From assembly GCA_026874595.1 (NCBI GenBank), contig CM049319.1:58782917-58846916 (forward strand): a stretch of 64,000 nt of DNA, read 5' to 3'. A program made the translations under genes and the position numbers. The stretch is from Sipunculus nudus. Its lineage: Eukaryota; Annelida; Sipuncula; Golfingiida; Sipunculidae. Numbering within the stretch: the stretch's first letter is position 1; every line of letters begins with the position of its first letter. The notes beneath the pieces are model-generated. The model did no database searches and had not been told where the DNA came from. It saw only the letters and a list, made by a program, of their open reading frames with translations. Positions 23,007-34,303 of this stretch are shown one piece after another.

Positions 23007-25508
23007 CTGTATCGCCTGCAAGCTGCCTGCGTCCTGTAACCGATGCGAGCGATGCTTGTGTTCATGCGGTCATTAATTCAACAAACACGTCAAAGGGTTC
23101 ACCTATGTGCTGTGTTAAAACGGAACTTTTCTCGCTCATGTTTGGTATTATTAAAAAGTACACAAAAAGTGCTAACGATAGGTCTGGTTTATGTTGATTG
23201 ACAGTTTACCTGTAGGCCATGAAGCATTGTCAGAAATTGCATCTTCATTAATGCGTTCCTCAGACATAGATGTAATGACACTCTGGCGCTAGTAATCTGG
23301 TCGTAATGTCAGAGGGTCGATATGACGCTACACAATCACCCCTTCGTATTAAGCCAACTGGCGCTGTGTGTCTTATGTTCGTGAGTTGGTACCTGCCATG
23401 TACATTCACTAAGATGAGGGGATCGGTTCAATGTTCAGCTAAATTGTAGGCGGGTGCCCCCCCCCCCCCCCACCTAAACAATACACACTTTTGGGCCAAG
23501 GGGGACGAAAGAGAGTGTAGCATTTTAATAACCTGCATTTTGTTGAGGAAATTCAGGCTTTTCTTATGGGAGTCTGTTTTGTCCTGTTAAATTGCCGTGT
23601 AAGGTCCAACCATCAAGTGTCTCTAGAGATGAAGGTAAATATTGCGCATTTATAGGCAAAAAAAATAAATAAAAAAAAGGTTTGGTTAACAGGCACGGCC
23701 CGCGTCAATTTAATCTCCCCCCCCCCCCCACATCAAATATGTTTAATTTGATTTTCATCTTTCGAGAAGATAAAATAACACAATTTTTATAAGTTTAACT
23801 TTGTTATGTAGAACTTTTACCTGTTTAGAAAAAAAAGTTATTATTATGCTTTTACCCTGATCATATGAAATTCTTTATCGAAAGATACAAGAGAAGGTTA
23901 TAAAAAAAACCCCGCCCGCCCGCACTAATTTCTGAAAAAAGTACCCGAGAACCATACTTTTTTTGGCCTAAGAGGCAAGGTATTGAAATATAACGTACAA
24001 CATATTTAGGACAATTAATATTAAATATCTAAAATTGATCACCTTATAGACGGGTCTACTTTGGAATATAACAGTTTTAAAATATAGTACAATACATGTG
24101 TATTTATAACCTTGATATCTGATCAGTGTTATATATACTATTTATGTTAATTCAGATTGATTTGTTAATTCCAAGTATATTTTCTAAAAAGTGTGTTTTT
24201 TTTCTTTTTCCAAAATTGTTCTTATGGTAAAAGGTAATGGGATTTTTTTCAAGTTAAAAGATAATGTTTAAAGTAGAAAAATTTTGTAATTACATTTTAA
24301 ACATGATAGGTAAGTTATAGGTCGGTAAACAAACGAATGCTTGGGTATATTTTCATGTATTTAAACATGGGCCAACTGAAAATTTCCTAATTGTTATGAC
24401 TTGTGGGGAAAACAAAAAAGAAGTACAAACATGTTTTACTTAAGTTTAAAATATTAAATATTTCATCAAAAAGATATTTTATGAGGTTTAAAATGATATA
24501 TACTTTATGGAGTTTTGCATGAAAATAAAATTTATTGGCATTTTATTGAGACAAAGTTGCAAAATGAATGCACACGAGGATGCCACATGCCGTGTAACTG
24601 AAAAAATGGTATATCCATTGCGTCTCAGTACATTTGTTACATGCTTTATGTCCCATGTACGCCTATGGTTTTTGAGTAAAATTAAAACCCGATATATCTG
24701 AGATATAAATGAATCAAATTGGCACGCATGTTTCTGGATATTCAACATTATTTTTGGTGTTGTGCAGCATGTGATTAAAGGTGGGCAAAAGGCCATTTTC
24801 ATCTTTAATTTTCTTTTAAAAATTTTCCAAAGGGTGGGAGTCGACAACCCCTGTCACACCCATCCACTCTCGGGCGCTTACGCCCTCTCGTTCTTTATGG
24901 GCATAATGCCCCCCCCCCAACCACCCACACGCACACACACACGCTCCGAAGCATATGAGGTATATATGTGGAAACTGATAAAAGGCACTGGACTACAGAT
25001 AAGTCGAGGTCATAGTTCAAAGAGTAAAATGCGGACACATCGCTTGTAGTAAGCCCACTTGAGAGTGGAATTATACCAGCGCTAGGCAGCGAAGTATTTA
25101 TAATATGTTTTCGCTTGGTTCGTTGGTTTCTCTCTCTCTAGCTGTCTTTTTATGTCTGTCTGCCTCTCCCTCTCTGAATTTGTCGGCAGAATGTTCCTGA
25201 ACCTGATAAACAAACATTTCCCACCCGGCAGCCCTCTTCACAATTTCTTCAACAGAAATACAATGAAAGTCAGCTACAGCTGCTTCCCAAACATGAGCAG
25301 CATTATCAGAAACCACAACCGAAAAGTTCTACAACAGCAATCAAACCCCCAACCCAAGCGAGCTTGCAACTGCTGGAATAAAGGGGAATGTTCACTGAAC
25401 GGAAACTGCTTGATAACCAGTTTTGTTTACAAGGTCGATATAATATCAAACTACAGGACTGTCTCATACATTGGAAATACAGGAAGCACATCCAAAAGCC
25501 GAAATTCA
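23007..25508 (+). repeat. 2.5-kb tandem duplication, copy 2
   Basis: Direct tandem partner of 20446-23006. Beyond 25508 the Penelope coding sequence continues, which is absent after copy 1, so copy 2 retains the original right junction and the duplication was created after the Penelope insertion. Confidence 0.88.
23673..23964 (+). mobile_element. MITE-like repeat, GGTTCTCAGGCAC family (second copy)
   Basis: Carried along in the tandem duplication; differs from 21117-21408 by few substitutions and homopolymer lengths. Confidence 0.6.
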
Positions 25509-25771
25509 ACCACAAGGAATCCTTTAATTACGAACAATATGAAAAAGAAACAGAACTATCAAAATGGAAACTCAAACGACAAGGCACCACGCACAGTATT
25601 ACATGATTCATTCTCGCTAAACAAGCTATGACCATAATGGCTGACAGATGTACTCTATATGAACAGGAGAAGCTACTAATCATGACGTACAAAAGAACGC
25701 CACGCTTTTATAAATGTAGTGAATACTTCAACACATGCAGACACAGTAAAGTGATAACCAGCCAACCGTAA
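25187..25771 (+). pseudogene. Penelope-like element 3' end with GIY-YIG domain
   Basis: Same start as the copy at 22668, with KVSYSCFPNMSSII, CNCWNKGECSLNGNC and YIGNTGSTSKSR. After a frameshift near 25505 the GIY-YIG domain continues as FNHKESFNYEQYEKETELSK, then HSIT, a TGA at 25605-25607, and the C-terminal block MADRCTLYEQEKLLI, CSEYFNTCRHSK, ending in TAA at 25769-25771. Penelope-like elements use this nuclease to open target DNA for reverse transcription. One frameshift and one nonsense codon make it inactive; the 5' half is absent. Confidence 0.8.
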
Positions 25772-26180
25772 ATATTCTCACACACGCACCAAAACATGAG
25801 CAAACACAAACCCACACAACTAAGTCACCTTACGAGTGCAAGGAAGTAAGCACGAAACCTGCGGGTAGTGACAAAAATGCATTGATGTATTTTATGAACT
25901 TATTGCAGCTCTACATTTATGTATCGAGCACTTTGATCCTGGAATGGTAACAAAATCCGTTCAGTAATATACACTGCAAAACTTGTGTTGAAGCATATGA
26001 CACAAACTTGAGTTGTAACAACTCAAAACTTATGTGAATGATGGGCTGTCTGGAGTGCAGAACACAAGCCTTGTGTTCTCTGTGTATCACGCTCAAAAGC
26101 GAGGGGTCAGTGGGGGTGGATGCGCTCGCTTCTCCAAATTTTGACGATATTATGCCTGTGCGCCCCCTCCCCTATACGCA
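25772..26180. other. Unassigned stretch
   Basis: Sequence after the Penelope stop; probably the element's 3' untranslated region to about 25850 followed by unrelated DNA. TTGAGTTGTAACAACTCAA near 26010 forms a small palindrome (26012-26030). Confidence 0.35.
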
Positions 26181-26594
26181 CTGAAATCACTTCCACCAAC
26201 TTCAGAAGCATTTGCAGAAAATGTTAAGCGCGTTCACCTTCAAGTGTGTATCTGGAGACAGGCCACAGATCCTGACCCTCCGCACCTCAACCACACTCTA
26301 ATCGGCTGGCAAAAGAATGAGTCTTCCATGTCACTACTTCCAGTTCCTATTCCTATAGACACTAAGCCAGCTCCGGCAGAAGTCTTAGAAATCATCAAAT
26401 GCGGTTGTGCCAGCGATACACCATGCAAGACTGCCAAATGCAGTTGTATGACAGCACAGATATCGTGTACAGTTTTCTGTGCATGCAATAGTGCTGGAAA
26501 CTGTAACAACGGGTGGACAAGACAGGAAAACATCAGTTGTAACTATGAAGATAGTGATGAAGAGGAAGAGCTCCTCGAAGTCACAGAGGGTTAA
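26181..26594 (+). pseudogene. Cys-rich C-terminal exon fragment of an uncharacterised protein
   Basis: The frame reads LKSLPPTSEAFAENVKRVHL, IWRQATDPDPPHLN, GWQKNESSMSLLPVPIPID, VLEIIKCGCASDTPCKT, then a regular Cys array CSCMTAQISCTVFCAC and an acidic tail, ending in TAA at 26592-26594. From memory this LPPT...W...GW...CGC...C.C...C arrangement recurs at the ends of uncharacterised proteins in many marine invertebrates, often in repeated copies. The eight or so cysteines suggest metal binding. No upstream exon was found, and the sequence just before 26172 shifts frame, so it is probably a dead fragment; an isolated real last exon is possible. Confidence 0.55.
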
Positions 26595-26795
26595 ATCTTG
26601 AGAGTTACTGGCAGTTGGGACTTCATATAGAATAAATATACTTGCCCTATGCCTGATGTCACATATTCTGTAAGTTTTATATAATGTTTGGTATACTAAA
26701 TATTCCGAGCATCAGTGGCCATCTTGGATGCTGAATTATTATTTTATAAATTTTACCAAAATCAGTACCGGGCTATATTAACTTTTACTTACTTT

Positions 26796-27153
26796 ACTAG
26801 CTCAAGTGGTCTAGGGTAAATCTCAGTCCTCTTTAGCCTTAGGGTAGAGCATAGCACAAAGGTTGCGAGTTCAAATCTCAGCCTCAGCAGAGGTAAGAGT
26901 TTTACGGTTGGTCCTCATCCAGGCTGAACGCTCGGCAGGCTTAACAGGAAACGTTGAGGAGACCAAAATCCGTGTATCACTCACAAATGAGTGCGTCTTT
27001 GGGTGTTTCTTGGTCTTATGAACAACCAATGGGCTGATTACACACACAGGACCTGCCGGCACAGTAGACACCGAGAAGATGTATATACTTAGATTAAGAA
27101 TTATATAAGACAGCATAAAAAAGGAGGCGGTTTCCTCCACCAAAACAAAATTC
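26796..27153 (+). mobile_element. tRNA-derived SINE
   Basis: An A-box-like TAGCTCAAGTGG (26798-26809) and B-box-like GAGTTCAAATCT (26867-26878) stand about 60 bp apart, as in tRNA-derived SINE heads. The body contains CACTCACAAATGAGTGCG and GATTACACACACAGGAC, and the tail AAAAAAGGAGGCGG followed by CCTCCACCAAAACAAAATT. Body and tail match the element at 55040-55385. Confidence 0.75.
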
Positions 27154-28129
27154 TGTTTGTTCATAAACCCTTATATTAAATCAATGTCACCAAATGTCTG
27201 TACCCTTGCCAAAATATGCTTTTATTCAACTTTGTGGTGGTTTGACTGTCATTTTATCTTTAAAAAACAACCTCTTGTTGTTTACAATAGCGTAAACAAT
27301 TAATTTATGTGCCATAAACCTCTCGAGTGCGAGTCATGCACACCACCTTTTCATTTCCTTCAAAAAATACATTCTGTATATATTACGGCGGCCATTTTGG
27401 AAGCCATTTTGGCTTAAAATCAAAAATTTTTTTTTTTTTTGTTCACAGTATTGCAAATAATTGATTTCCTTACCAAATTAATTGCAAATTAACCCTTTGC
27501 AGTACAAATATGCACCATATAATTGCAAATATATGATGATTTCATATTTGGCAGCCATCTTGGCGGCCATCTGGAATATCTCAAAACCCTCAAGGATGCC
27601 AGAGTGGCATCATCCAGATTTGAATTCAGCACCATCAAAATAGGGTATAACCATAAAAAAAACATTGGGCAGACCATAAAACAAGGTTCCACCCCTGGCA
27701 CCTGGACTAAGTGTCAGCAGGTGTATATTACCACGTGCCAGCGGTCCCCCTTCAGAGCCGGGTCCGTTGAAACAAAATGTAACAGCATTTTAGCTGTCAA
27801 TCACTCGAGTCAGCGAAGCTATCAGTGAGGTCATTAGTCTATCAGCCAGACCGTGAAAATAAGGCCTCTCGGTACCAAAGGAGGGGCAATTGCTTTCATT
27901 ATTTTTTCTAAAGGCATTGATCCATAGATTACAAAAATGCATGATAGCAGTTTGAGAGTGGTAGCTTTCTATATAATATAAGCCTGTTTCCATGGCAACC
28001 ATGGTAATTTTTGCAGTAATTATGAAATTTACAAAGAAGGCCATAACTTTGACAGTTTTGTGAACAAAAGGATGAAATAAATGCCAACATGCGTCAAAAG
28101 AAAGATTTTTATTTTTAATAATATTTTAT
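27154..28129. other. Unassigned stretch with GCCATCTTGG-type motifs
   Basis: GGCGGCCATTTTGG (27386), GCAGCCATCTTGGCGGCC (27552) and similar words recall the tandem block at 56040-56510. No gene is supported; the open frames at 27489-27828 and 27790-28044 lack any domain. Confidence 0.35.
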
Positions 28130-29105
28130 ACCCACAAAATAATTTGCATAATTGGCTGTATGCAAATATATGCTAATTGTTTTAGTAAAAATTCAAATGT
28201 TTACCCCAAACATATGTTCACAGTCCTTTGTTTTTTAATGAATAAACACTTTTAGCTTAAACTTTACCTTACAGGACAGAAAATGAAGTATACAATGCAT
28301 TTATGTTTGATAATCATTATTATTCATCTTATTTGCATCTTAATGAATATTCATCGGACACTACCATAACGATCATGTTCTTGATTTATCGGTCACTGCA
28401 GCTGTTATTGTCTACGTTATATGGAATGGATGATTTTGTAAGCATGTAAGTTTCTATGGTTTTCTCTGCAATTTTCATAGCACAATATATATTTACTAAA
28501 TACACTTTTTAAAGTTGCATATTAAATGAGACTATTTGCATAAATCTGAATAAATATCTATAATTTAGATCAAAATGTACACATTTATATTGAACAGATT
28601 TACAATCCTGTTTTTTTATTAAATCAACACTTTCAGCATAAACTTTACATTGCTGGGAAGAAATGAAGTGTACAACTCATTTATATTAGATCCTCATAAA
28701 TATTCATAATATTTGCATCTTAATGAATATACATGAGGCACTGTTATAATGACAATGTTCCTGATTTATCTATCACTGCATCTGTTATTGTCTAAAATAT
28801 ATCAAATGGATGATTTTGTAAGCGTGAAAGTATCCATGGTTTCTCTGTAATTTTCACAGTAGAATATATATTTACTAAATACACAAATAAAATTTGCATA
28901 TCAAATGAGATTCTTTGCATAAATCTGAATAAATTGCTATAATTTAGATCGAAATGGCACATTTATGTTGAACATGTTTACAATCCTGTTTTTTTTATTA
29001 TTAATTCAACACTTCAGCATAACTTTACATTGCTGGAATGAAAATGAAATATACAACACCTTCATATTAGATACTCATTGATATTCATAATATTTGCATC
29101 TTTAT
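28130..29105 (+). repeat. Tandem repeat, period about 378 bp, about 2.5 copies
   Basis: Blocks such as TGCATAAATCTGAATAAAT (about 28537 and 28916), ACAATCCTGTTTTTTT (28602, 28980; diverged at 28225) and GATGATTTTGTAAGC (28429, 28808) recur at about 378 bp. Copies diverge at roughly one site in ten. It directly abuts the truncated gypsy gag. Confidence 0.78.
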
Positions 29106-29109
29106 GAGA

Positions 29110-30616
29110 AATGCATGTAAAGTTAGAAAGAGAAAGACATGAAAATAGAAATTTAGTTAAAACGACTGGAGTTAGAAAGATTTAAATTAGAACATGGCCA
29201 GCATGCTGTCCCAACTCACAATTCTGATGTTACTAAACACATAAGACTTGTCCCACCTTTTCAAAAAAAAAGAGGTTGATAAATATTTCTTACGTTTTGA
29301 AAAGGTAACTGAAAATTTGAAATGGCCTAAGGAAAATTGGACTATGCTATTACAAAGTGTATTGACTGGCAAGGCCAGAGAAATTTATACAGAACTTTCA
29401 GTAGAAGCCGCTGCTGACTATGACCAGGTTAAACGGTTTATCCTAAAAGGTTGTGAGTTAGTTCCGGAGGCTTACCGCCAGAGATTCAGAAATTGGGCAA
29501 AGCGCAAAGATCAGACCTATGTAGAATTTGCTAGACTAAAGAGTAGTTGTTTGATCACTGGTGTAGTTCTAAAACTGTTAAGAAAAAAAAATAAAAGACA
29601 ATTTGCGCCATTTGATTTTGCTTGAAGAATTTAAGCGCTGCATTAACGCAAATGTTAAAACTTTCCTTGATGAGAAAAGTCCTGAAACACTTGACATTTA
29701 CTGCTCAATTAACTGATGATTTTTAGTAACACACTAAATGTCCTTTCTAGCCAATCAAACCAGTCATTCATAAACAAAAAAGTAAATCAGTATAGTCAAA
29801 AGAATTTTGAGGCGCAGTCACCAAGTACTAGTAGTCCTGATAGTTCAACAAAGTCCATTGCTTCCCCTCAGTCCACGTCCACTGTGTCCGAGTCCAACAA
29901 AGACCAGTCATTTTCACAGAAAATCTGTTATTACCGCAGAAAGGAAGGTCAGCTAATATCTGACAGCTGGAAACTTGCAAATAAACCAAAGAGTAAACCT
30001 TCTGGTTTTGTTTCAAAATCTGTGCATAGCATAATACCAGAGCCAAGCTCTTTTCATGTAAATAAGGGGTACAACTCTTTTATTGACTCTAAAAAAAGAG
30101 TTTGATGCTACGGAGACCAGCGTGCCGTCTGACTCCAAAGAAGAATCCGTAGCTTGCGGGATAAAAACCTCATTTTACTCCTGCGAGGAATTTAATAAGG
30201 CTAGATCCTTTCAAGACTCCTGCGAGGAGTTTCCTTTAAATAAGGCTTAGCCCTTTTATGACTCTTGCGAGAGTATTTCAAATGAGGCCAGGTCCTCCTA
30301 TGACAAACAGAAAAGGAAAATTCCTCTGTTGACTGCCATGAGGAGTTTGATTGTTATAATTATGTAGATTTTTTTTGTGACTCTAAAAAAAGAGTTTATG
30401 AATGACACTGTCATTGTCAGTTCTTTGTTTAATGAAATTGAGGTAGTAGATTCCTCTCTTGACTCTGAAATGGAGTTATTTGAACCATTCATACATGACG
30501 GTTTTGTATCCCTTTCAAGTAATTTTTTTTCAGATTCTACCCCTATTATAATTTTGAGGGACACTGGTTCAGGCCAAACTCTCATGTTAGCAGACACTTT
30601 GCACATTTTCTTATAG
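29110..30616 (+). pseudogene. Gypsy gag and protease region (decayed)
   Basis: Gag begins around 29170 in shifted frames (LERFKLEHGQHAVPTHNS, HIRLVPPFQ) and is clear at 29257-29600: KEVDKYFLRFEKVTENLKW, LTGKAREIYTELS, AYRQRFRNWAKRK. A nucleocapsid zinc knuckle follows at about 29928-29970 but has lost three of its four ligands (CYYRRKEGQLISDSW, where C, H and C are expected at the later positions). Protease retains its active-site motif ILRDTGSGQTLML at 30549-30587. Between knuckle and protease a segment with repeated SCEEF words is present. Several stops break the frame. Confidence 0.75.
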
Positions 30617-30727
30617 GTCTTTTACTGGTGCACATTCACTTGTTAATGGTGTGTTTTCCGATAAGTACACTTCAGTCCCGCTTCAGAGTGTATATTTAAA
30701 GTCAGATTTGATTTTTGGATTATTACT

Positions 30728-32250
30728 GTGGGCATAAGAACTACTTTACCCTTTAAGGGAATTCAGTTGGTACTAGACAATGTCGTTGCAAGTGAAAAAG
30801 TTCAGCCTGTACCAATAGTGACAGAAAAGCCGTCACTTGATCAGGACACTGATCCTGAAAATCAGGAAATTCCTGGTTTGTATCCTTCATGCGCTTTAAC
30901 TAGATCGATGGCCAAGAAAAACACATGTGAGGATATTCGTCCAGATAATAACACTCTGGGAGTCACTAGTGACTCGTCTAACGACTCTCCCGTACAGGAT
31001 GCAGCATTTTCAAGGTCAGACCTTATCGCTGAACATCACAAGAGCCTTATTTTTCATGTTTTTTCCACAGGGCAGTAGCTGAAGATGAACTGTCATAAAA
31101 CACATTTTGGTTCCAAGGTTAAAATTGGAGTGCTTATGCGTAAATGGCGACCACCTGATGTATGGGCTGATGATGAGTTGACCATCAAGCATCAAATAAT
31201 AATGCCCAAAAGTTATCGCAATGAAATTCTAAGCATGGCACATGAGGATCCTTTGTCTGGCGATTTAGGTATAAATAAAACTTATCAGAAATTAGTACAC
31301 ACTTCTAATGGCATAACCTCAGGAAAGATGTTGTACAATACTGTAAATCATGCCATACATGCCAGATGGTAAGCAAGCCCGATCAGAATACTTATAAAGC
31401 CCCACTTAGGCCTATTCCTGCTTTCGAGGAACCATTTAGTAGGATTATTGTTGATTGTGTTGGTCCACTGCCCAAAACAAAGTCTGGACATGAATACTTG
31501 CTGACAATTATGTGCGCATCTACCAGGTTCCCTGAGGCAATACCATTGCGCAAAATTAATGCCAAAAGTGTTGTCAAAGCTCTGACCAAGTTTTTTACAA
31601 TGTTTGGATTACCAAATCCGTCTAGTGTGACCTAAGGTCTAATTTTATGTCTGGCTTATTCAAGCAAGTTATGATTAAGCTGGGCATAAACCGCCACAGC
31701 TCTTCACCATACCACCCTGAGAGTCAAGGCGCCCTCGAGCGTTTTCACCAGACATAGAAAACGTGATTAGGACCTATTGTTATGACACACAGAAAGAATA
31801 AGATGAAGGAATCCACCTATTGCTGTTTTCTGGTAGAGAATCATTTCAAGAGTCCTTGGGTTTCAGTCCCTTTGAACTTGTTTTTGGACACTAAGTTCGC
31901 GGCCCATTTGCTTTAAGAAAAACTCTTGTTTGAAAATCCTGATTCTCTTAGCTTATTGCAGTATGTCTCAGACTTTCGCACTTAACTACACAATGCTTGT
32001 AAGATTGCAAAGTCTAATCTAAAACCTGCACAAGGTAAAATGAAAACAAAGTATGAAGGGCACACTGAAAGTAGAAGGTTTGAGCCTGGTAAAAAGGTCC
32101 TTGCCTTACTACCCATTCCTGGCAGCTAGGTATTTTGGTCCTTACATTGTTGACAAGAAATTCAGTAATTTAAATTATATACTGTTAACACCAGATAGGC
32201 GTAAGAAAAAAACAACCGTGCCATGTTAACATGTTGAAACCATATAATGA
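30728..32250 (+). pseudogene. Gypsy integrase (decayed)
   Basis: After the protease tail (IPGLYPSCALTRSMAKK) comes the zinc-binding N-terminal region (LMRKWRPPDVWADDE, MAHEDPLSGDLGINKTYQK; the second His/Cys half is damaged by a deletion near 31340). The catalytic core reads FSRIIVDCVGPLPKTKSGHE and CASTRFPEAIPL with the first Asp, then after a frameshift near 31635 FMSGLFKQV and SPYHPESQGALERFHQ with the catalytic Glu (the second Asp region is lost or damaged). GFSPFELVFGH and KVLALLPIPG follow. It would have inserted the cDNA; it is now dead. Confidence 0.78.
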
Positions 32251-32349
32251 CAAAAAATAGCACATCAGATGTTGTACATAATGTTAATGCTGGTAATTGT
32301 GTAAAAACTGACCCTGATCCAGTTAGAGTAGATACTGATTGAAAGTGTG

Positions 32350-33475
32350 ATGTGGACATTCAGTGTGGAAGAGTACCACTAAAATCCCAGACGTGCTTAA
32401 CAACCTAGATACAAAACTGTCACACCTTGCCGCACAACAACAACAAGACCTCAAGAACCTGCTGTAGAATTATGAACATTTGTTTAGTGACATTCCAACG
32501 CGAACAAACATATTGTGCCATGACGTCAAGCGCAGTCAAGCAGCATCCTTATAGACTTGATCCAGAAAAGCAAAAGTAACCACAAGATGAGGTTCAATAT
32601 TTGCTTGACAGTGATTTTATTGAACCTAGTAACAGTAAATGGGGTTCACCATGTAATCTTGTGTCCAAACCTGATGGAAGTAACCGTATGTGCACAGATC
32701 AGCGAAAACTGAACTCTGTCACCAAGACTAACACTTACCGATTCCGAAGATCGATAATTGTATTAATAGAGTCGGCAGCTCCAGATATATGTCTCCAAGT
32801 TTGACAGCGAAAGTAGTGCCCGCATTTGTGACGCCGCAAGGACTGTACCAGTATAAAGTTGTGCCGTTTGGCATGAAGAACTCGACAGCCACATTCCAGC
32901 GCCTCAATCATAAGGTTGCCAAGGACATTCAGGGCTGCGACGCATATATGGGTGACCTCATCTGCATTTCCTAGACCAGAAAACAAAAAGCAAATACCGC
33001 GTTTTCTTGGTATGATTGGATAATACAGGAAGTTTTGTCCAAATTTTTCTGCTGAAGCTGAACCTTTATCTTATTTTTTAAAGAAGATACAAAAGTTTGT
33101 ATGGAACGTTCAGTGTGAAAATACATTTCAAAATTCGATGTGTGTTGTTACAAGAAGGCAGTGATGGCTTAGATCATCCAATTTGTTATTTTTATCAAGA
33201 CAGTTTAATGCAAACCAGACAAACTACTCCACTATTGGGAAAAGAATGTTTGGCTTTGATTTTGGCATTCAACATTTTGAAATTTATGTTCCTTCATCAG
33301 TCAAGCCTTTCATTCTCTTCAGTGATCACAATCCTCCCACGTTTATGAACAAGTTAAAGTGTAAAAATCGAAGATTGTTGAGCTGAAGTTTGTTTTTACA
33401 GGATTACAATCTTGAAATTAGACACATTAAAGGGATAGGCAATGTACTTGCTGATTGCTTATCGAGTTTTTTATG
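32350..33475 (+). pseudogene. Gypsy reverse transcriptase and RNase H (decayed)
   Basis: The RT starts with YRLDPEKQK, EVQYLLDSDFIEPSNSKWG and KPDGSNRMCTDQRKLNSVTK. A deletion near 32800 removes the first catalytic Asp block; then FVTPQGLYQYKVVPFGMKNS and CDAYMGDLICIS, where the catalytic YIDD box reads YMGD. Another deletion leads to FLGMIG, YRKFCPNFSAEAEPL. RNase H follows with LLQEGSDGLDHPICYF, GKECLALILAF, FSDHNPPTFMNKLKCKNRRL and a terminal IKGIGNVLADCLSSFL, stopping at 33473-33475. Confidence 0.8.
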
Positions 33476-33610
33476 AAATGTTGTAAACGAGATGTTTATG
33501 TAATGTTGTAAATACGATGTTTTTGAAATATTCTAAAAATTTAGTGATTCTGATCGGAAAAAGAAAGATTTTAGAGAAAACGTTCTTTTTTCTTGGGGGG
33601 GGGGGGGGGG

Positions 33611-33977
33611 GGTTACAGGCATCTGTTTTATTTTGCGCAGGAGTGTTACATGTGTCTGTTGACATTCTGATACGTGTAGCGCAGGCATAGTTCGTTGCTA
33701 TGGGAACCTCGCTTGTTGGGCGCTCGCTCGCGTTTTGGACCCAAAGCCTAGAGACACAGCGTTCTTTTTTGTTCTAGATGTTTCGGGTCTGTTCATGTGG
33801 GTGTGTATTGTTCTTTGGAATTTTCCATTACCTTACCGATAATAGCAGTGGTGTCATATATTTAACGGACTTAATACATATTTATTACGGACTGTCTTCA
33901 GTTTGCCTTTAGATTATTACTATTTACGTGGATTATTGTTGTTAAAGGACCCTTTTTGACTTGTTACAGTGGTGGTA
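33611..33977 (+). repeat. Putative 3' LTR of the gypsy element
   Basis: The segment begins just after a poly-G tract (33596-33612) that replaces the polypurine tract, with GTTACAGGCATCTG, and ends CTTGTTACA at 33969-33977. Length near 367 bp is usual for an LTR. No second copy is in the window, so borders rest on the tract and the TGTTACA-like ends. GTGGTGGTATCAAG directly after the end looks like a primer-binding site, which would be odd behind a 3' LTR. Confidence 0.5.
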
Positions 33978-34244
33978 TCAAGAAATCAAAGCCTAGGACC
34001 CATACACCCTGGCACTGTAGATTTTAATTGTTATACTGTGTAATTGTATTGGATTTGTGCATTGTAATGTTAGGACTGTTCTAAAAATAAATTATTATTA
34101 TTTTTCAACAAAAAAAAAAACACTTCTTTATTCATTCCCCTAGACATTTTACGCTTCCTAGTGTTTCAGAATCTTGTTTTTCTGATCTCCGTAACAAAAT
34201 GTGTGCTGATCATGATTACGTGATCTGCTGTTATTAGGTTCCAT

Positions 34245-34246
<2 letters not shown>

Positions 34247-34299
<53 letters not shown>

Positions 34300-34303
34300 T
34301 ATA
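34247..34303. repeat. (TA)n microsatellite, left half
   Basis: About 25 TA units ending ATGCATATA, directly left of the Tigger element; with 35099-35153 it forms one array split by the insertion. Confidence 0.9.

Larger units (their letters stand above)
29110..33977 (+). mobile_element. Ty3/gypsy retrotransposon with integrase before reverse transcriptase (Gmr1-like), decayed
   Basis: Domains occur on the plus strand in the order gag, zinc knuckle, protease, integrase, linker, reverse transcriptase, RNase H, then one 3' LTR. The sequences are Ty3/gypsy type but the order is that of Ty1/copia, the mark of the Gmr1-like group. The linker between integrase and reverse transcriptase (32390-32520: TKLSHLAAQQQQDLKNLL, EHLFSDIPTRTN) ties them into one polyprotein and argues against two adjacent fragments. 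The 5' LTR and gag start are missing, and there are many stops, frameshifts and deletions. Confidence 0.82.

Noticed and set aside
21930-24847. 119-codon minus-strand open frames at 21930-22289 and 24488-24847
   Set aside because: They are the same sequence in the two duplication copies. About ten codons differ and nearly all differences change the amino acid, as expected for non-coding DNA; no ATG start or domain.
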